Positions 38,912 to 52,674 of a stretch of DNA of 64,000 nt are shown here, one piece after another (position 1 is the first letter of the stretch; each line of letters starts with the position of its first letter). The stretch is taken from contig NZ_SMLM01000001.1 in NCBI RefSeq assembly GCF_004682015.1, positions 2,418,001-2,482,000 on the forward strand, written 5' to 3'. The DNA is from Ramlibacter henchirensis (lineage in GTDB: Bacteria > Pseudomonadota > Gammaproteobacteria > Burkholderiales > Burkholderiaceae_C). A program made the translations under genes and the position numbers. The notes beneath the pieces were generated by a model. That model ran no database searches and had not been told where the DNA came from. It saw nothing but the letters and a program-made list of their open reading frames with translations.

Positions 38912-39439
38912 GTGCGCAGCCTCGTCCTCGTGGGCCTGCCCGGGTCCGGCAAATCGACCGTCGGCCGCAGCCTCGCGCGGCGGCTGAACCTTCCCTTCAG
39001 CGACTCGGACCACGCGATCGAACAGCGCCTCGGCTGTTCGATCCGCGAGTTCTTCGAGCGCGAGGGCGAGGCCCGCTTCCGCGACATCGAGCAGCAGGTC
39101 CTGGCGGATCTGGTCTCGGGAGATCGCCGCGTGCTGGCCACCGGAGGCGGCGCGGTGCTGCGGGAAGCCAACCGCACCCTGTTGCGCGGCGCGGGTCACG
39201 TGCTCTACCTGCGCTCCACGCCCGAGGAACTGTGGAGGCGCCTGCGCCACGACACGCAGCGCCCCTTGCTGCAGGTGATCGACCCGCAAGCCAGGCTGCG
39301 TGAGCTGTACGAGCAGCGCGATCCGCTGTACCGCGAGACGGCGCACTTCGTCGTCGAGACCGGGCGGCCCTCGGTGCCGACGCTGGTCAACATGGTGCTG
39401 ATGCAGCTGGAGCTCGCGGGCATCCTGCCAACCTCCTGA
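38912..39439 (+). CDS. aroK: Shikimate kinase
   Basis: 175 residues. It phosphorylates shikimate at the 3-hydroxyl in aromatic amino-acid synthesis. Walker A is GLPGSGKST (8-16), [11 protein letters not shown] is the shikimate/Mg site, FRDIEQQVL supplies the conserved Arg, [10 protein letters not shown] is the Walker B region and RHDTQRPLL the lid. The start is GTG 38912. It lies between pilQ and aroB; the aroK-aroB pairing after pilQ is the same as in enterobacteria. Confidence 0.95.
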   Translation: MRSLVLVGLPGSGKSTVGRSLARRLNLPFSDSDHAIEQRLGCSIREFFEREGEARFRDIEQQVLADLVSGDRRVLATGGGAVLREANRTLLRGAGHVLYLRSTPEELWRRLRHDTQRPLLQVIDPQARLRELYEQRDPLYRETAHFVVETGRPSVPTLVNMVLMQLELAGILPTS

Positions 39440-39466
39440 GCCGGCCACGGCCCTTAAACTGCGGCC

Positions 39467-40576
39467 ATGTCCGCCGCCGCATCCCAGCCTGACCTGCTGC
39501 ACGAGGTCGCCATCGAACTGGGCGACCGCAGCTACCCGATCGTGATCGGCACCGGCCTCCTGGGCGACGCGTCTGCGTGGGCCCAGGTGCCTCGCGCCGC
39601 TGCGGCCATGGTGGTGACCAACGACAAAGTCGCGCCGCTCTACCTGGAGCGGCTCGTGGCAGCACTCCAGGGACGCTTCCCACAGATCCACCACGTGGTC
39701 CTGCCCGACGGCGAGGAGCACAAGGACTGGCAGACGCTGAACCGCATCTTCGACGCGCTGCTCTCGCAGGGATGCGACCGCAAGACCGTGCTCTTCGCGC
39801 TCGGAGGCGGCGTCGTCGGTGACATGACCGGGTTCGCGGCGGCCTGCTACATGCGCGGCGTGCCGTTCGTGCAGGTGCCGACGACGCTGCTGGCGCAGGT
39901 CGATTCTTCGGTCGGCGGGAAGACGGCGATCAACCATCCGCTCGGCAAGAACATGATCGGCGCCTTCCACCAGCCGGTGCGCGTGGTGTGCGACCTGGAC
40001 ACACTGGCCACGCTGCCGCCGCGCGAGTTCAGCGCGGGGCTGGCCGAGGTGATCAAGTACGGCCCGATCGCCGACATGGCGTTCCTGGACTGGATCGAGG
40101 CCAACCTCGCCGCATTGCTGCGGCGCGAACCGGAGGCGGTCGCCTACGCGGTGCGCCGCAGCTGCGAGATCAAGGGCTGGGTCGTGGGGCAGGACGAACG
40201 CGAAGGCGGGCTGCGAGCCATCCTCAACTTCGGCCACACCTTCGGGCATGCGATCGAGGCGGGCCTCGGCTACGGCGAATGGCTGCATGGCGAAGCGGTG
40301 GGATGCGGCATGGTGATGGCCGCGGATCTCTCGCGCCGGCTGGGCCTGGTCGATGAAGCGTTCACCCATCGCCTGACCGAGCTGGTGCGTGAGGCCGGCT
40401 TGCCGGTGCGCGGTCCTCGGCTCGGCGTAGACCGCTATTTCGAACTGATGCGCCTGGACAAGAAAGCCGAGGCCGGCGACATCCGCTTCGTGGTCATCGA
40501 ATCGCCCGGGCATGCAGGCGTGCGGCCGGCGCCCGAAGCCGTGGTGCGCGAGGTGCTGCAGCACTGCACCGCGTAG
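39467..40576 (+). CDS. aroB: 3-dehydroquinate synthase
   Basis: 369 residues. It closes the ring to 3-dehydroquinate in the shikimate pathway, using NAD+ and a metal ion. [30 protein letters not shown] and [20 protein letters not shown] are the NAD and substrate loops. Metal-binding residues include those in [17 protein letters not shown] and [12 protein letters not shown] 39467 has a TAAACT box ending only six bases upstream and no ribosome site, which may mean a leaderless transcript. The genes aroK and dgt flank it closely. Confidence 0.96.
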   Translation: MSAAASQPDLLHEVAIELGDRSYPIVIGTGLLGDASAWAQVPRAAAAMVVTNDKVAPLYLERLVAALQGRFPQIHHVVLPDGEEHKDWQTLNRIFDALLSQGCDRKTVLFALGGGVVGDMTGFAAACYMRGVPFVQVPTTLLAQVDSSVGGKTAINHPLGKNMIGAFHQPVRVVCDLDTLATLPPREFSAGLAEVIKYGPIADMAFLDWIEANLAALLRREPEAVAYAVRRSCEIKGWVVGQDEREGGLRAILNFGHTFGHAIEAGLGYGEWLHGEAVGCGMVMAADLSRRLGLVDEAFTHRLTELVREAGLPVRGPRLGVDRYFELMRLDKKAEAGDIRFVVIESPGHAGVRPAPEAVVREVLQHCTA

Positions 40577-40600
40577 CTTCCGCCTTTCGCGCCTTCCGCC

Positions 40601-41731
40601 ATGGCCCTGGCTCCCTACGCTTCCGACCCGAACCGCTCGCGCGGCCGCCGCCATCCCGAGCCGGCCGCGCCGACGCGCACCGGGTTCCAGCGCGATCGCG
40701 ATCGCATCGTGCACTCCACCGCGTTCCGCCGGCTGGTCTACAAGACCCAGGTGTTCCTCAACCACGAAGGCGACCTGTTCCGCACGCGCATGACGCACTC
40801 GCTCGAAGTCGCGCAACTCGGGCGCTCCATCGCGCGGCCCCTGGGCCTGAATGAGGACCTCGTCGAAGCCGTCGCGCTCGCGCACGACCTGGGCCACACG
40901 CCGTTCGGCCACGCCGGCCAGGACGCGCTCAACGACTGCATGCAGGCGCACGGTGGTTTCGAGCACAACCTGCAGAGCCTGCGCGTGGTCGACCAGCTCG
41001 AGGAGCGCTATCCCTCGTTCGACGGCCTGAATCTTTGCTTCGAGACGCGCGAAGGCATCCTCAAGCACTGCTCGCGCGCCAATGCGCAGCGGCTCGAGCA
41101 GCGCGAGCCCGGCGGCGTCGGCCGCCGCTTCCTGGACCGGACGCAGCCCAGCCTGGAAGCGCAGCTGTGCAACCTGGCCGACGAGATCGCCTACAACGCG
41201 CACGACATCGACGACGGCGTGCGATCGGGCCTGATCACGCTGGAGCAGCTCGAGGAGGTGCCGTTGTTCGAGCGCTTCCGCCAACAGACGCAACGCGAGC
41301 ACCCGCAGCTGCAGGGCCGCCGCCTCCTGTACGAATCCATTCGGCGCATGCTCAGCGCGCAGGTCTACGACGTGATCGACGCCACGCAGGAGGCGCTGCG
41401 CGCCAGCGGCGTCGACAGCGCGGACGCCGCGCGCGTGGCGAATCCCCTGGTCTGTTTCAGCCCCGGCATGCGCAACCAGTCGTCCCAGCTCAAGCAGTTC
41501 CTGCTGCGCAATCTGTACCGGCACCCGCAGGTGGTCGAGACCACCGGCCGCGCCAAGCAGGTGGTGCGCGACCTGTTCGAAGCCTACGTCGCCGATCCGG
41601 CGCAGATGGGTGGCGGCTTCGACGCGCGCGGTGATCGCGAGCGGGCCGTCGCCGACTACATCGCCGGCATGACCGACCGCTTCGCCGCGCGCGAACACGA
41701 GCGGCTCACCGGCAGGCCCTTGCTGCCGTGA
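40601..41731 (+). CDS. dgt: dGTPase-like deoxynucleotide triphosphohydrolase
   Basis: 376 residues. HD-domain metal site: RMTHSLEVAQLGR with His66 and ALAHDLGHTPFGHAG with His95-Asp96, then EIAYNAHDIDDG further on. The family hydrolyses dGTP (or other dNTPs) to the nucleoside and triphosphate. The N-terminus has an unusual Arg/Pro-rich stretch (NRSRGRRHPEPAAPTRTGFQ) preceding the typical FQRDRDRI. Length suggests the dGTPase-like group rather than the longer enterobacterial enzyme. It overlaps the next MFS gene as GTGA. Confidence 0.9.
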   Translation: MALAPYASDPNRSRGRRHPEPAAPTRTGFQRDRDRIVHSTAFRRLVYKTQVFLNHEGDLFRTRMTHSLEVAQLGRSIARPLGLNEDLVEAVALAHDLGHTPFGHAGQDALNDCMQAHGGFEHNLQSLRVVDQLEERYPSFDGLNLCFETREGILKHCSRANAQRLEQREPGGVGRRFLDRTQPSLEAQLCNLADEIAYNAHDIDDGVRSGLITLEQLEEVPLFERFRQQTQREHPQLQGRRLLYESIRRMLSAQVYDVIDATQEALRASGVDSADAARVANPLVCFSPGMRNQSSQLKQFLLRNLYRHPQVVETTGRAKQVVRDLFEAYVADPAQMGGGFDARGDRERAVADYIAGMTDRFAAREHERLTGRPLLP

Positions 41732-42927
41732 CGCCGGCGAGCAGCGGGCGCGCCTGGCTGGTGGTGGGCGGCGGCGCAGCGGCCGCGGCCCACATCGGCA
41801 AGCTGCCCCCCGCACTGCCGGTGCTGCGCGAGGCGCTCGGCCTCACGCTCGTGGAAGCCGGCTTCCTGCTCTCGCTGGTGCAGTTGGCCGGCATGACGCT
41901 CGGCCTGCTCGTCGGACTCACGGCCGACCGGCTGGGGCTGAAGAGGACGATGGTCGCCGGCCTCGCCATCGCGGGTGCCGCCAGCGTCGCGGGCGGCTTC
42001 GTCCAGACTCCGGCGGCCTTGCTCGCACTGCGCGCGGCGGAAGGCCTGGGCTTCTTGCTTGCCTTCATGCCCGGGCCGGGCTTGATCCGCCGGCTCGTGC
42101 CGCGCGAGCGCATGAGCGGGATGCTCGGCGTCTGGGGCGCCAACATGGCGTTCGCCACCGCCCTCACGCTCCTTTGCGGGCCGGCCTGGATGGCCTGGGC
42201 GGGCTGGCCGGCCTGGTGGTGGCTCCTGGGCGGCATGTCGCTCGTCCTGGCGCTTTCACTGGTGCGACACCTGCCGCCCGATCCGCACCCGGTCACGACC
42301 GGCGCGGGCGCATGGTCGGCGCGAGTCCGCCAGACGCTCGCCGCACCGGGGCCCTGGCTCGTTGCGTTCGCGTTCGGTGTCTATTCCGGACAGTGGCTCG
42401 CCGTCATCGGCTTCCTGCCGTCGATCTATCAGGCGGCCGGCATCCACCCGTCGGTGGCCGCGGTGGCGACCGCCTTTGCCGCGGGGGTCAACATGACGGG
42501 CAGCCTGGTGTCGGGGCCGCTGCTGCAGCGTGGCGTGCCGGCCCCGAGGCTGCTCGCGTTCGGCTTCGCGACCATGGGCGTCTGCGGCGTCCTGGCGTTC
42601 GCCGATGCCCTGCCGGATTCCGGACCGGGCCCTGTGTTGCGCTATGTGGCGGTGCTGGCGTTCTCCGCGGTCGGCGGCGTGATCCCGGGCACGCTGTTCT
42701 CATTGGCCGTGCGGCTGGCCCCCGGCGAAGACACGGTCTCGACGACCGTCGGCTGGATGCAGCAGTGGTCCGCGTTCGGGCAGTTCCTCGGCCCGCCCGC
42801 CGTGGCCTGGGTCGCTGCGCGCGCGGGCGGCTGGGAGTGGAGCTGGATCGTGACCGGTGGTTGCGCCGCGTGCGGCCTCGTCCTGGCGGCCCTGGCGGCG
42901 CGGATGCCGCAGGCGCGCGCCCACTAG
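41728..42927 (+). CDS. MFS transporter, CynX/nitrate-nitrite-like
   Basis: 399 residues with about 12 membrane helices. ALPVLREALGLTLVEAGFLL and LVQLAGMTLGLLVGLTADRL show the first helices and the G-x-x-x-D-R-x-G loop. The start is GTG 41728 overlapping the dgt stop, so it is translated after dgt. Substrate is not determinable. The gap to the next gene is only 32 bases and contains a TAGAAT box (42945-42950). Confidence 0.8.
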   Translation: MTPASSGRAWLVVGGGAAAAAHIGKLPPALPVLREALGLTLVEAGFLLSLVQLAGMTLGLLVGLTADRLGLKRTMVAGLAIAGAASVAGGFVQTPAALLALRAAEGLGFLLAFMPGPGLIRRLVPRERMSGMLGVWGANMAFATALTLLCGPAWMAWAGWPAWWWLLGGMSLVLALSLVRHLPPDPHPVTTGAGAWSARVRQTLAAPGPWLVAFAFGVYSGQWLAVIGFLPSIYQAAGIHPSVAAVATAFAAGVNMTGSLVSGPLLQRGVPAPRLLAFGFATMGVCGVLAFADALPDSGPGPVLRYVAVLAFSAVGGVIPGTLFSLAVRLAPGEDTVSTTVGWMQQWSAFGQFLGPPAVAWVAARAGGWEWSWIVTGGCAACGLVLAALAARMPQARAH

Positions 42928-42944
42928 GGACAAGGCGCCGCTCT

Positions 42945-42950
42945 TAGAAT
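42945..42950 (+). promoter_or_regulatory. Candidate -10 box placed for a leaderless transcript
   Basis: TAGAAT ends nine bases before the ATG of the DUF1415 gene. A transcription start six or seven bases after the box would leave only two or three nucleotides of leader, and there is no ribosome site. A -35 is not obvious. Similar spacing is seen at aroB and at the ABC gene at 55897. Confidence 0.4.
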
Positions 42951-42959
42951 CGCGCCCCC

Positions 42960-43520
42960 ATGGCCGATGCCCCCTTTTCTTCCGCACAGGCGATCGCCGA
43001 CACCCGCCGCTGGCTCGAGCGGGCGGTGATCGGCCTGAACCTGTGCCCCTTCGCGAAGGCGGTGCACGTCAGGGGACAGGTGCATTTCGCCGTCAGCGCG
43101 TCGGATGACGTGCCGGGCGTGATCGAGAGCCTCGATGCCGAGATCACCGACCTGCTGGCGCTCGAGCCCGCGGTGCGCGACACCACGCTGCTCGTCGTGC
43201 CGAACGGGTTCGATGAGTTCCTGCTGTTCCACGACCTGGTCCGGCAAGGCGAACGGCTGCTGGCGCGCCGCAAGCTCGCCGGCGTGCTGCAGCTCGCGAG
43301 CTTCCATCCCGCCTTCGTGTTCGCGGGCGCGAACGAAGACGACATGGCCAACTTCAGCAACCGCGCGCCGTGGCCCACGCTGCACCTGCTGCGCGAGGAG
43401 AGCATGGACCGGGCGGTCGCCGCCTTCCCGGACGCGGAGCTGATCTACGAGGCGAACATCCGCACGCTGGAGCGCCTGGGCCGTGAAGGCTGGCTGGCAC
43501 TCGGGGCACGGCGTTCATGA
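42960..43520 (+). CDS. DUF1415 family protein
   Basis: 186 residues matching the DUF1415 family of unknown function: VIGLNLCPFAKAVHVRGQVH near the N-terminus (conserved Cys), LLVVPNGFDEFLLFHDLV in the middle, and QLASFHPAFVFAGANEDDMA with NFSNRAPWPTLHLLREES towards the end. It is soluble, without a signal. The TGA overlaps the ATG of the next gene (ATGA), so it is made together with a methyltransferase. It is not recognised as any enzyme class. Confidence 0.88.
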   Translation: MADAPFSSAQAIADTRRWLERAVIGLNLCPFAKAVHVRGQVHFAVSASDDVPGVIESLDAEITDLLALEPAVRDTTLLVVPNGFDEFLLFHDLVRQGERLLARRKLAGVLQLASFHPAFVFAGANEDDMANFSNRAPWPTLHLLREESMDRAVAAFPDAELIYEANIRTLERLGREGWLALGARRS

Positions 43521-44368
43521 GCGCCGCCCAGGACCTGCAGCTGCGTCCCGGGCAGTCCACCGAGCTGCTCAAGGAGCTGCACATCCTCACGCGCGAGGGC
43601 AAGCTCAACCAGGATTCGCGCCGCAAGCTCAAGCAGGTCTATCACCTGCACCAGTTCATCGACCAGCTGCTCAAGGAGCTGCCCGCGGGCGAGGACGGGC
43701 CGGCGATCGTCGACCACGGAGCGGGCAAGTCCTACCTTGGGTTCATCATCTACGACCTGTCGCTGAAGGAGTCGGGGCGCGGGACGGTCTACGGCATCGA
43801 GACGCGCCAGGAACTGGTCGAACGCTCTCGGGCCCTGGCGCAGCGTTTCGGCTTCGAGCGCATGCAGTTCCTGCACACCAGCGCGGCCGAGGCCGCCGAC
43901 GACCAATCACTGCCGGAGCGGGTGGAGCTCGTCACCGCGCTCCACGCGTGCGACACCGCCACCGATGACGCGATCGCCTTCGGGCTGCGCAAGCACTCGG
44001 CCGCGATGGTGCTGGTGCCCTGCTGCCAGGCCGAAGTGGCGGCGCGCCTGCGGCAGGGCAAGGCGCTGTCGCTGTCGCGTACGCCGCTGGCGGAGCTGTG
44101 GCGGCACCCCCTGCACACGCGCGAGATGGGCAGCCAGCTCACCAACGTGCTTCGCTGCCTGTACCTGGAGGCCTGCGGTTATACGGTGACGGTGACGGAG
44201 CTGGTGGGCTGGGAGCACAGCATGAAGAACGAGTTGATCCTGGCGCGCTACACCGGCAAACCAAAACGCAGTTCAGCCGAGCGGCTGCGGGCGCTGCTGG
44301 CGGAATTCGGGCTGGAGTCGCTGGAGCCGGTGCGCTTTCCTGCGCTCGCCCAGGAACCAGCGGAGTAG
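43517..44368 (+). CDS. SAM-dependent methyltransferase (Methyltransf_32-like)
   Basis: 283 residues. A helical N-terminal part (about 1-60) precedes motif I AIVDHGAGKSYLGFIIYDL, the acidic YGIETRQELVERS, then ALHACDTATDDAIAFGL and VLVPCCQAEVAARL. The H-A-C-D plus P-C-C arrangement is typical of the METTL25/GSTCD-like methyltransferases. The substrate is unknown. The ATG overlaps the DUF1415 stop. Its TAG abuts the stop of the opposite small membrane gene with no gap. Confidence 0.75.
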   Translation: MSAAQDLQLRPGQSTELLKELHILTREGKLNQDSRRKLKQVYHLHQFIDQLLKELPAGEDGPAIVDHGAGKSYLGFIIYDLSLKESGRGTVYGIETRQELVERSRALAQRFGFERMQFLHTSAAEAADDQSLPERVELVTALHACDTATDDAIAFGLRKHSAAMVLVPCCQAEVAARLRQGKALSLSRTPLAELWRHPLHTREMGSQLTNVLRCLYLEACGYTVTVTELVGWEHSMKNELILARYTGKPKRSSAERLRALLAEFGLESLEPVRFPALAQEPAE

Positions 44369-44575
44369 CTACCGGTGGTGGTGGCGGCGCTCGCGGCGCG
44401 AACGCGCAAACGCGAACAGCGCGCCCACGGCGATCAGCACCAAAGCGCCAAACGTGATGTAGAGCTGCGGCACGCCCACCACGACGGCCGCCCAGACGAC
44501 CCCGGCCATGAAGACCAGGAAACCGATCATGTAGACAGCGAATGGCACGGCCTTCTCCGTTCGGGGTTCAGCCAT
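44369..44575 (-). CDS. Small two-TM protein of unknown function
   Basis: 68 residues: a short polar head (MAEPRTEKAVPF), two hydrophobic segments (VYMIGFLVFMAGVVWAAVVV and LYITFGALVLIAVGALFAF), and a basic His/Arg tail (RSRRERRHHHR). An inner-membrane protein is predicted; function unknown. ATG 44573-44575 is chosen because the segment before it in the same frame looks non-coding. No ribosome site is apparent. The 5' end faces the RAYT element. Confidence 0.6.
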   Translation of the reverse strand: MAEPRTEKAVPFAVYMIGFLVFMAGVVWAAVVVGVPQLYITFGALVLIAVGALFAFARSRRERRHHHR

Positions 44576-44648
44576 TCTGGAAGCCGGATTCCCGTCGCGC
44601 TGTCGGTGCAAATCTCTCATTGCCGTCAGCCGAGACCTTCCGATAATC

Positions 44649-44665
44649 GGGGTCAGATTCCAATT
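44649..44665 (+). repeat. Left 17-bp inverted repeat of the RAYT element
   Basis: GGGGTCAGATTCCAATT, exact reverse complement of the copy at 45415-45431. Confidence 0.9.
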
Positions 44666-44678
44666 CAGCAGTCCGCAG

Positions 44679-45374
44679 ATGGCCCGACTTCCCCGGCTGA
44701 CGCTTCCCGGCTATCCGCACCACGTGATCCAGCGCGGCAACAACCGCCAGCGGATCTTCGAGGACGACGCTGACCGCCGATTGCTGCTCGAGCTGGTCGA
44801 GGGCTATGCGCGCGAGCTGAAGGTGGCGATCCACAGCTACGTGCTGATGGACAACCACTTCCACCTGCTGGCCACGCCCGGGACTGAAAGGGGGCTGCCC
44901 GAGATGATGCAGGCCATCGGTCGCCGCTACGTGCGCTACTTCAACAACCGGCAGAAGCGCAGCGGCACGCTGTGGGAGGGTCGGTACCGTTCGACGCTCA
45001 TCCAGGCCGAGCGCTACCTGCTGGCGTGCATGGTCTACATCGACCTGAACCCGGTCCGCGCGCGGATGGTGGAGGAGCCGGCGCAGTACCCGTGGTCCAG
45101 TCACCGCCATTACGTGGGCGCCGCGCATGACCGGCTGGTGACGCCGCATCCGCTGATCTGGTCGCTCGGCAATACGCCGTTTGCGCGCGAGCAGGCGTAT
45201 GGCGAGCTGATCGCCGCAGGCATCAGCCGTGACACGCAGGAGGCGCTTTCAGGCGCGACCCATCGGGGCTGGGCGCTGGGCGATGCGCGCTATCTCGCTG
45301 AACTGCGGCAGCGCAGTGATCGCCGGCCGGAGCCGTTGGCCGCGGGTCGTCCTCAGAAGAAGAGATCAACTTGA
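44679..45374 (+). CDS. REP-associated tyrosine transposase (Y1_Tnp family)
   Basis: 231 residues. The HUH nuclease motif is SYVLMDNHFHLLATP (H-F-H), the Tyr-containing helix is GRRYVRYFNNRQKRSGTLW, and YLLACMVYIDLNPVRARMV is the conserved helix of this branch. YPHHVIQRGNNRQRIF at the N-terminus is typical. These transposases usually act on short REP or terminal sequences rather than moving large elements. The ribosome site is weak. It is bounded by the 17-bp inverted repeats, and its codon texture is like its neighbours. Confidence 0.9.
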   Translation: MARLPRLTLPGYPHHVIQRGNNRQRIFEDDADRRLLLELVEGYARELKVAIHSYVLMDNHFHLLATPGTERGLPEMMQAIGRRYVRYFNNRQKRSGTLWEGRYRSTLIQAERYLLACMVYIDLNPVRARMVEEPAQYPWSSHRHYVGAAHDRLVTPHPLIWSLGNTPFAREQAYGELIAAGISRDTQEALSGATHRGWALGDARYLAELRQRSDRRPEPLAAGRPQKKRST

Positions 45375-45414
45375 TCTGTCCCCAATTCGGGTTAAACCGA
45401 AAATCGCAGTCTAA

Positions 45415-45431
45415 AATTGGAATCTGACCCC
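45415..45431 (-). repeat. Right 17-bp inverted repeat of the RAYT element
   Basis: AATTGGAATCTGACCCC, exact reverse complement of 44649-44665. Confidence 0.9.
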
Positions 45432-45443
45432 AATTAATTCTGC

Positions 45444-45472
45444 TTGGCAGGGGGTGCAGGCTGACTTATGCT
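45444..45472 (+). promoter_or_regulatory. Sigma-70 promoter of gltBD
   Basis: TTGGCA (45444-45449) and TATGCT (45467-45472) are 17 bp apart, five and four matches of six to consensus. A start near 45479 gives about 29 nt of leader before the gltB ATG. It begins 12 bp after the end of the RAYT repeat. Confidence 0.6.
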
Positions 45473-45507
45473 CGCAAACCCTGATTCCCCGACCTGGAGT
45501 GCGCGCC

Positions 45508-50238
<4,731 letters not shown>

Positions 50239-50264
50239 GCGGGCGAGGACGGAGAGGAAGAAAC

Positions 50265-51731
50265 ATGGGGAAAGTCACCGGCTTCATGGAATTCGAGCGC
50301 ATCGAGGAGGGCTACAAGCCCGTCCCCGAGCGCGTGAAGCACTACAAGGAATTCGTCATCGGCCTGAGCGACGAGGAGTCGAAGGTGCAGGCGGCGCGCT
50401 GCATGGACTGCGGCACGCCGTTCTGCAACTCGGGCTGCCCGGTCAACAACATCATTCCGGACTTCAACGACCTGGTGTACCAGCAGGACTGGTTCAACGC
50501 CTGGCAGGTGCTGGATTCGACCAACAACTTCCCCGAGTACACGGGGCGCATCTGCCCCGCGCCGTGCGAGGCGGCCTGCACGCTGAACTACAACGACGAA
50601 CCGGTCGGCATCAAGTCGCTCGAGCGTGCCATCGCCGACCGCGCCTGGGACAACGGCTGGGTCAAGCCCCGCATCGCCAAGATCAGGACCGGCAAGAAGG
50701 TGGCGGTCGTCGGTTCCGGGCCCGCGGGCCTCGCGGCCGCGCAGCAGCTGGCGCGCGCCGGCCATGACGTCACGGTGTTCGAGAAGAACGACCGCATCGG
50801 CGGCCTGCTGCGTTACGGCATCCCCGACTTCAAGATGGAGAAGCAGCAGATCGACCGCCGCGTCGAGCAGATGCAGGCCGAGGGCGTCACCTTCCGCGCG
50901 GGCGTGATGATCGGCGAGCTGCCCAAGGGCTCCAAGGTGACCAACTGGGCGAAGGAAACGATCTCGCCCCGGCAGCTGCAGCAGGACTTCGACGCCGTGG
51001 TGCTGGCCGGCGGGGCCGAGCAGTCGCGCGACCTGCCGGTGCCCGGCCGCGACCTGGACGGCATCCACTTCGCGATGGAGTTCCTGCCGCAGCAGAACAA
51101 GGTCATTGCGGGCGACAAGGTCAAGGGCCAGATCCGCGCCGACGGCAAGCACGTGATCGTGATCGGCGGCGGCGACACCGGCTCGGACTGCGTGGGCACC
51201 AGCAACCGCCACGGGGCCGCCAGCGTCGTGCAGTTCGAGCTGATGCCGCAGCCGCCCGAAGAGGAGAACAAGCCGCTCACCTGGCCGTACTGGCCCTACA
51301 AGCTGCGCACCAGCTCCAGCCACGAAGAGGGCTGCGAGCGCGAGTTCGCCACCGCCACCAAGGAGTTCATGGGCGAGAAGGGCAAGGTCACGGGTCTCAG
51401 GACGGTCCAGGTCGAGTTCAAGGACGGCAAGTTCGTCGAGATGCCGGGCACCGAAAAGGAATACAAGGCCGACCTGGTCCTGCTGGCCATGGGCTTCGTC
51501 AGCCCGGTGCAGACCATCCTGGAAGGCTTCGGCGTGGACAAGGACGCGCGCGGCAACGCCAAGGCCAGCACCGATTTCATCGGCGGCTACGCGACCAGCG
51601 TGCCCAAGGTGTTCGCGGCGGGCGACATTCGCCGCGGCCAGTCGCTGGTGGTCTGGGCCATCCGGGAGGGCCGGCAGGCCGCCCGTGCGGTGGACGAGTT
51701 CCTGATGGGTTTCAGCGACCTTCCCCGCTGA
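50265..51731 (+). CDS. gltD: Glutamate synthase (NADPH) small subunit
   Basis: 488 residues. It carries electrons from NADPH to GltB. N-terminal iron-sulfur Cys 46, 49, 54 and 58 lie in [14 protein letters not shown], with a second set, [10 protein letters not shown], near residues 90-105. The FAD-binding [20 protein letters not shown] comes next, and a second dinucleotide fold, [19 protein letters not shown], binds NADPH. ATG 50265 is preceded by GAGAGGAAG. The frame stays open far upstream, inside gltB, only as a shadow. A hairpin follows. Confidence 0.98.
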   Translation: MGKVTGFMEFERIEEGYKPVPERVKHYKEFVIGLSDEESKVQAARCMDCGTPFCNSGCPVNNIIPDFNDLVYQQDWFNAWQVLDSTNNFPEYTGRICPAPCEAACTLNYNDEPVGIKSLERAIADRAWDNGWVKPRIAKIRTGKKVAVVGSGPAGLAAAQQLARAGHDVTVFEKNDRIGGLLRYGIPDFKMEKQQIDRRVEQMQAEGVTFRAGVMIGELPKGSKVTNWAKETISPRQLQQDFDAVVLAGGAEQSRDLPVPGRDLDGIHFAMEFLPQQNKVIAGDKVKGQIRADGKHVIVIGGGDTGSDCVGTSNRHGAASVVQFELMPQPPEEENKPLTWPYWPYKLRTSSSHEEGCEREFATATKEFMGEKGKVTGLRTVQVEFKDGKFVEMPGTEKEYKADLVLLAMGFVSPVQTILEGFGVDKDARGNAKASTDFIGGYATSVPKVFAAGDIRRGQSLVVWAIREGRQAARAVDEFLMGFSDLPR

Positions 51732-51749
51732 GCCACTTCCGGCGGTGAT

Positions 51750-51775
51750 GCGCGGATGCACCAGCTCATCCGCGC
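51750..51775 (+). terminator. Hairpin after gltD without a T tract
   Basis: GCGCGGATG (51750-51758) and CATCCGCGC (51767-51775) form a perfect 9-bp stem with an 8-nt loop, 18 bases after the gltD stop. No U run follows, so it may be a weak terminator or an mRNA-stabilising stem. Confidence 0.45.
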
Positions 51776-51858
51776 CTGAGCCGCTTCTGCTGGGCAGGCC
51801 GTTTATCATCGGCCTTACCCAAGTCACAGCCGGGCTCGTCCCGGCTTTTTCATACCGA

Positions 51859-52674
51859 ATGCCCGATCCCGACAGTCCGCTGGTCGAATGCGAAAGCCTG
51901 AGCTTCGGGTACGGTGAGCGCCGCATCCTCGACGGGGTGAGCTTCACCGTCCCGCGCGGCAAGGTGACGGCGCTGATGGGCGCCTCCGGCGGCGGCAAGA
52001 CCACGGTGCTGCGCCTGATCGGCGGGCAGCACCGCGCCCAGCGCGGCAGCCTGCGGTTCGACGGCCAGGAGGTCGGCGGGCTCGACCGGGCGGGGCTGTA
52101 CGCCATGCGTCGCCGTATGGGCATGCTGTTCCAGTTCGGCGCTCTGTTCACGGACCTGTCGGTCTTCGACAACGTGGCGTTCCCGCTGCGCGAGCACACC
52201 GATCTCCCCGAAGAGTTGGTGCGCGACATCGTCCTGATGAAACTCAACGCCGTCGGCCTGCGCGGCGCCCGCGACCTGATGCCCAGCCAGGTGTCCGGCG
52301 GCATGGCGCGCCGCGTGGCCCTCGCCCGCGCGATCGCGCTGGACCCGGACCTCGTGATGTACGACGAGCCGTTCGCGGGTCTGGACCCGATCTCGCTGGG
52401 CACGGCTGCGCAGCTGATCCGCCGCCTCAACGACTCGCTGGGCATCACCAGCATCGTGGTGTCGCACGACCTGGAAGAGACTTTCCGCATCGCCGACCAG
52501 GTGATCGTGCTGGCCAACGGCAAGATCGCAGCGCAGGGCACACCCGAGCAGGTGCGCGCATCGACGGATCCCCTCGTGTCGCAGTTCGTCAACGCCCGGC
52601 CCGAAGGCCCGGTGCATTTCCACTATCCGGGCCCGACCGTGGCGCAAGACTTCGGCGGAGGCTTCTCCCGATGA
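51859..52674 (+). CDS. mlaF: Phospholipid transport ATPase MlaF
   Basis: 271 residues, the cytoplasmic ABC ATPase of the Mla system that moves phospholipids between inner and outer membranes. Walker A is GASGGGKTTV, the Q-loop lies in GMLFQFGALF, the signature is VSGGMARRVALARAI, Walker B is LVMYDEPFAGLDP, and VVSHDLEETF is the switch His. ATG 51859 is chosen; the longer upstream frame lacks family sequence. A TATCAT box at 51804-51809 could be the operon's -10. It overlaps mlaE by four bases. Confidence 0.95.
   Translation: MPDPDSPLVECESLSFGYGERRILDGVSFTVPRGKVTALMGASGGGKTTVLRLIGGQHRAQRGSLRFDGQEVGGLDRAGLYAMRRRMGMLFQFGALFTDLSVFDNVAFPLREHTDLPEELVRDIVLMKLNAVGLRGARDLMPSQVSGGMARRVALARAIALDPDLVMYDEPFAGLDPISLGTAAQLIRRLNDSLGITSIVVSHDLEETFRIADQVIVLANGKIAAQGTPEQVRASTDPLVSQFVNARPEGPVHFHYPGPTVAQDFGGGFSR

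Larger units (their letters stand above)
44649..45431 (+). mobile_element. RAYT element with perfect terminal inverted repeats
   Basis: GGGGTCAGATTCCAATT (44649-44665) and its exact reverse complement (45415-45431) bracket a single transposase-like gene. The match extends outward by three more bases after one mismatch (44645-44648 against 45432-45435). A related GATCTGTCCCCAATT lies just inside the right end. The ends are inverted repeats rather than the usual REP hairpins. The right end stops 12 bp short of the gltB -35 box. Confidence 0.75.

Noticed and set aside
45445..45458. Possible sigma-54 site TGGCAGGGGGTGCA upstream of gltB
   Set aside because: The spacing between the GG and GC elements is two bases too short for sigma-54; the sigma-70 boxes at the same place fit better.
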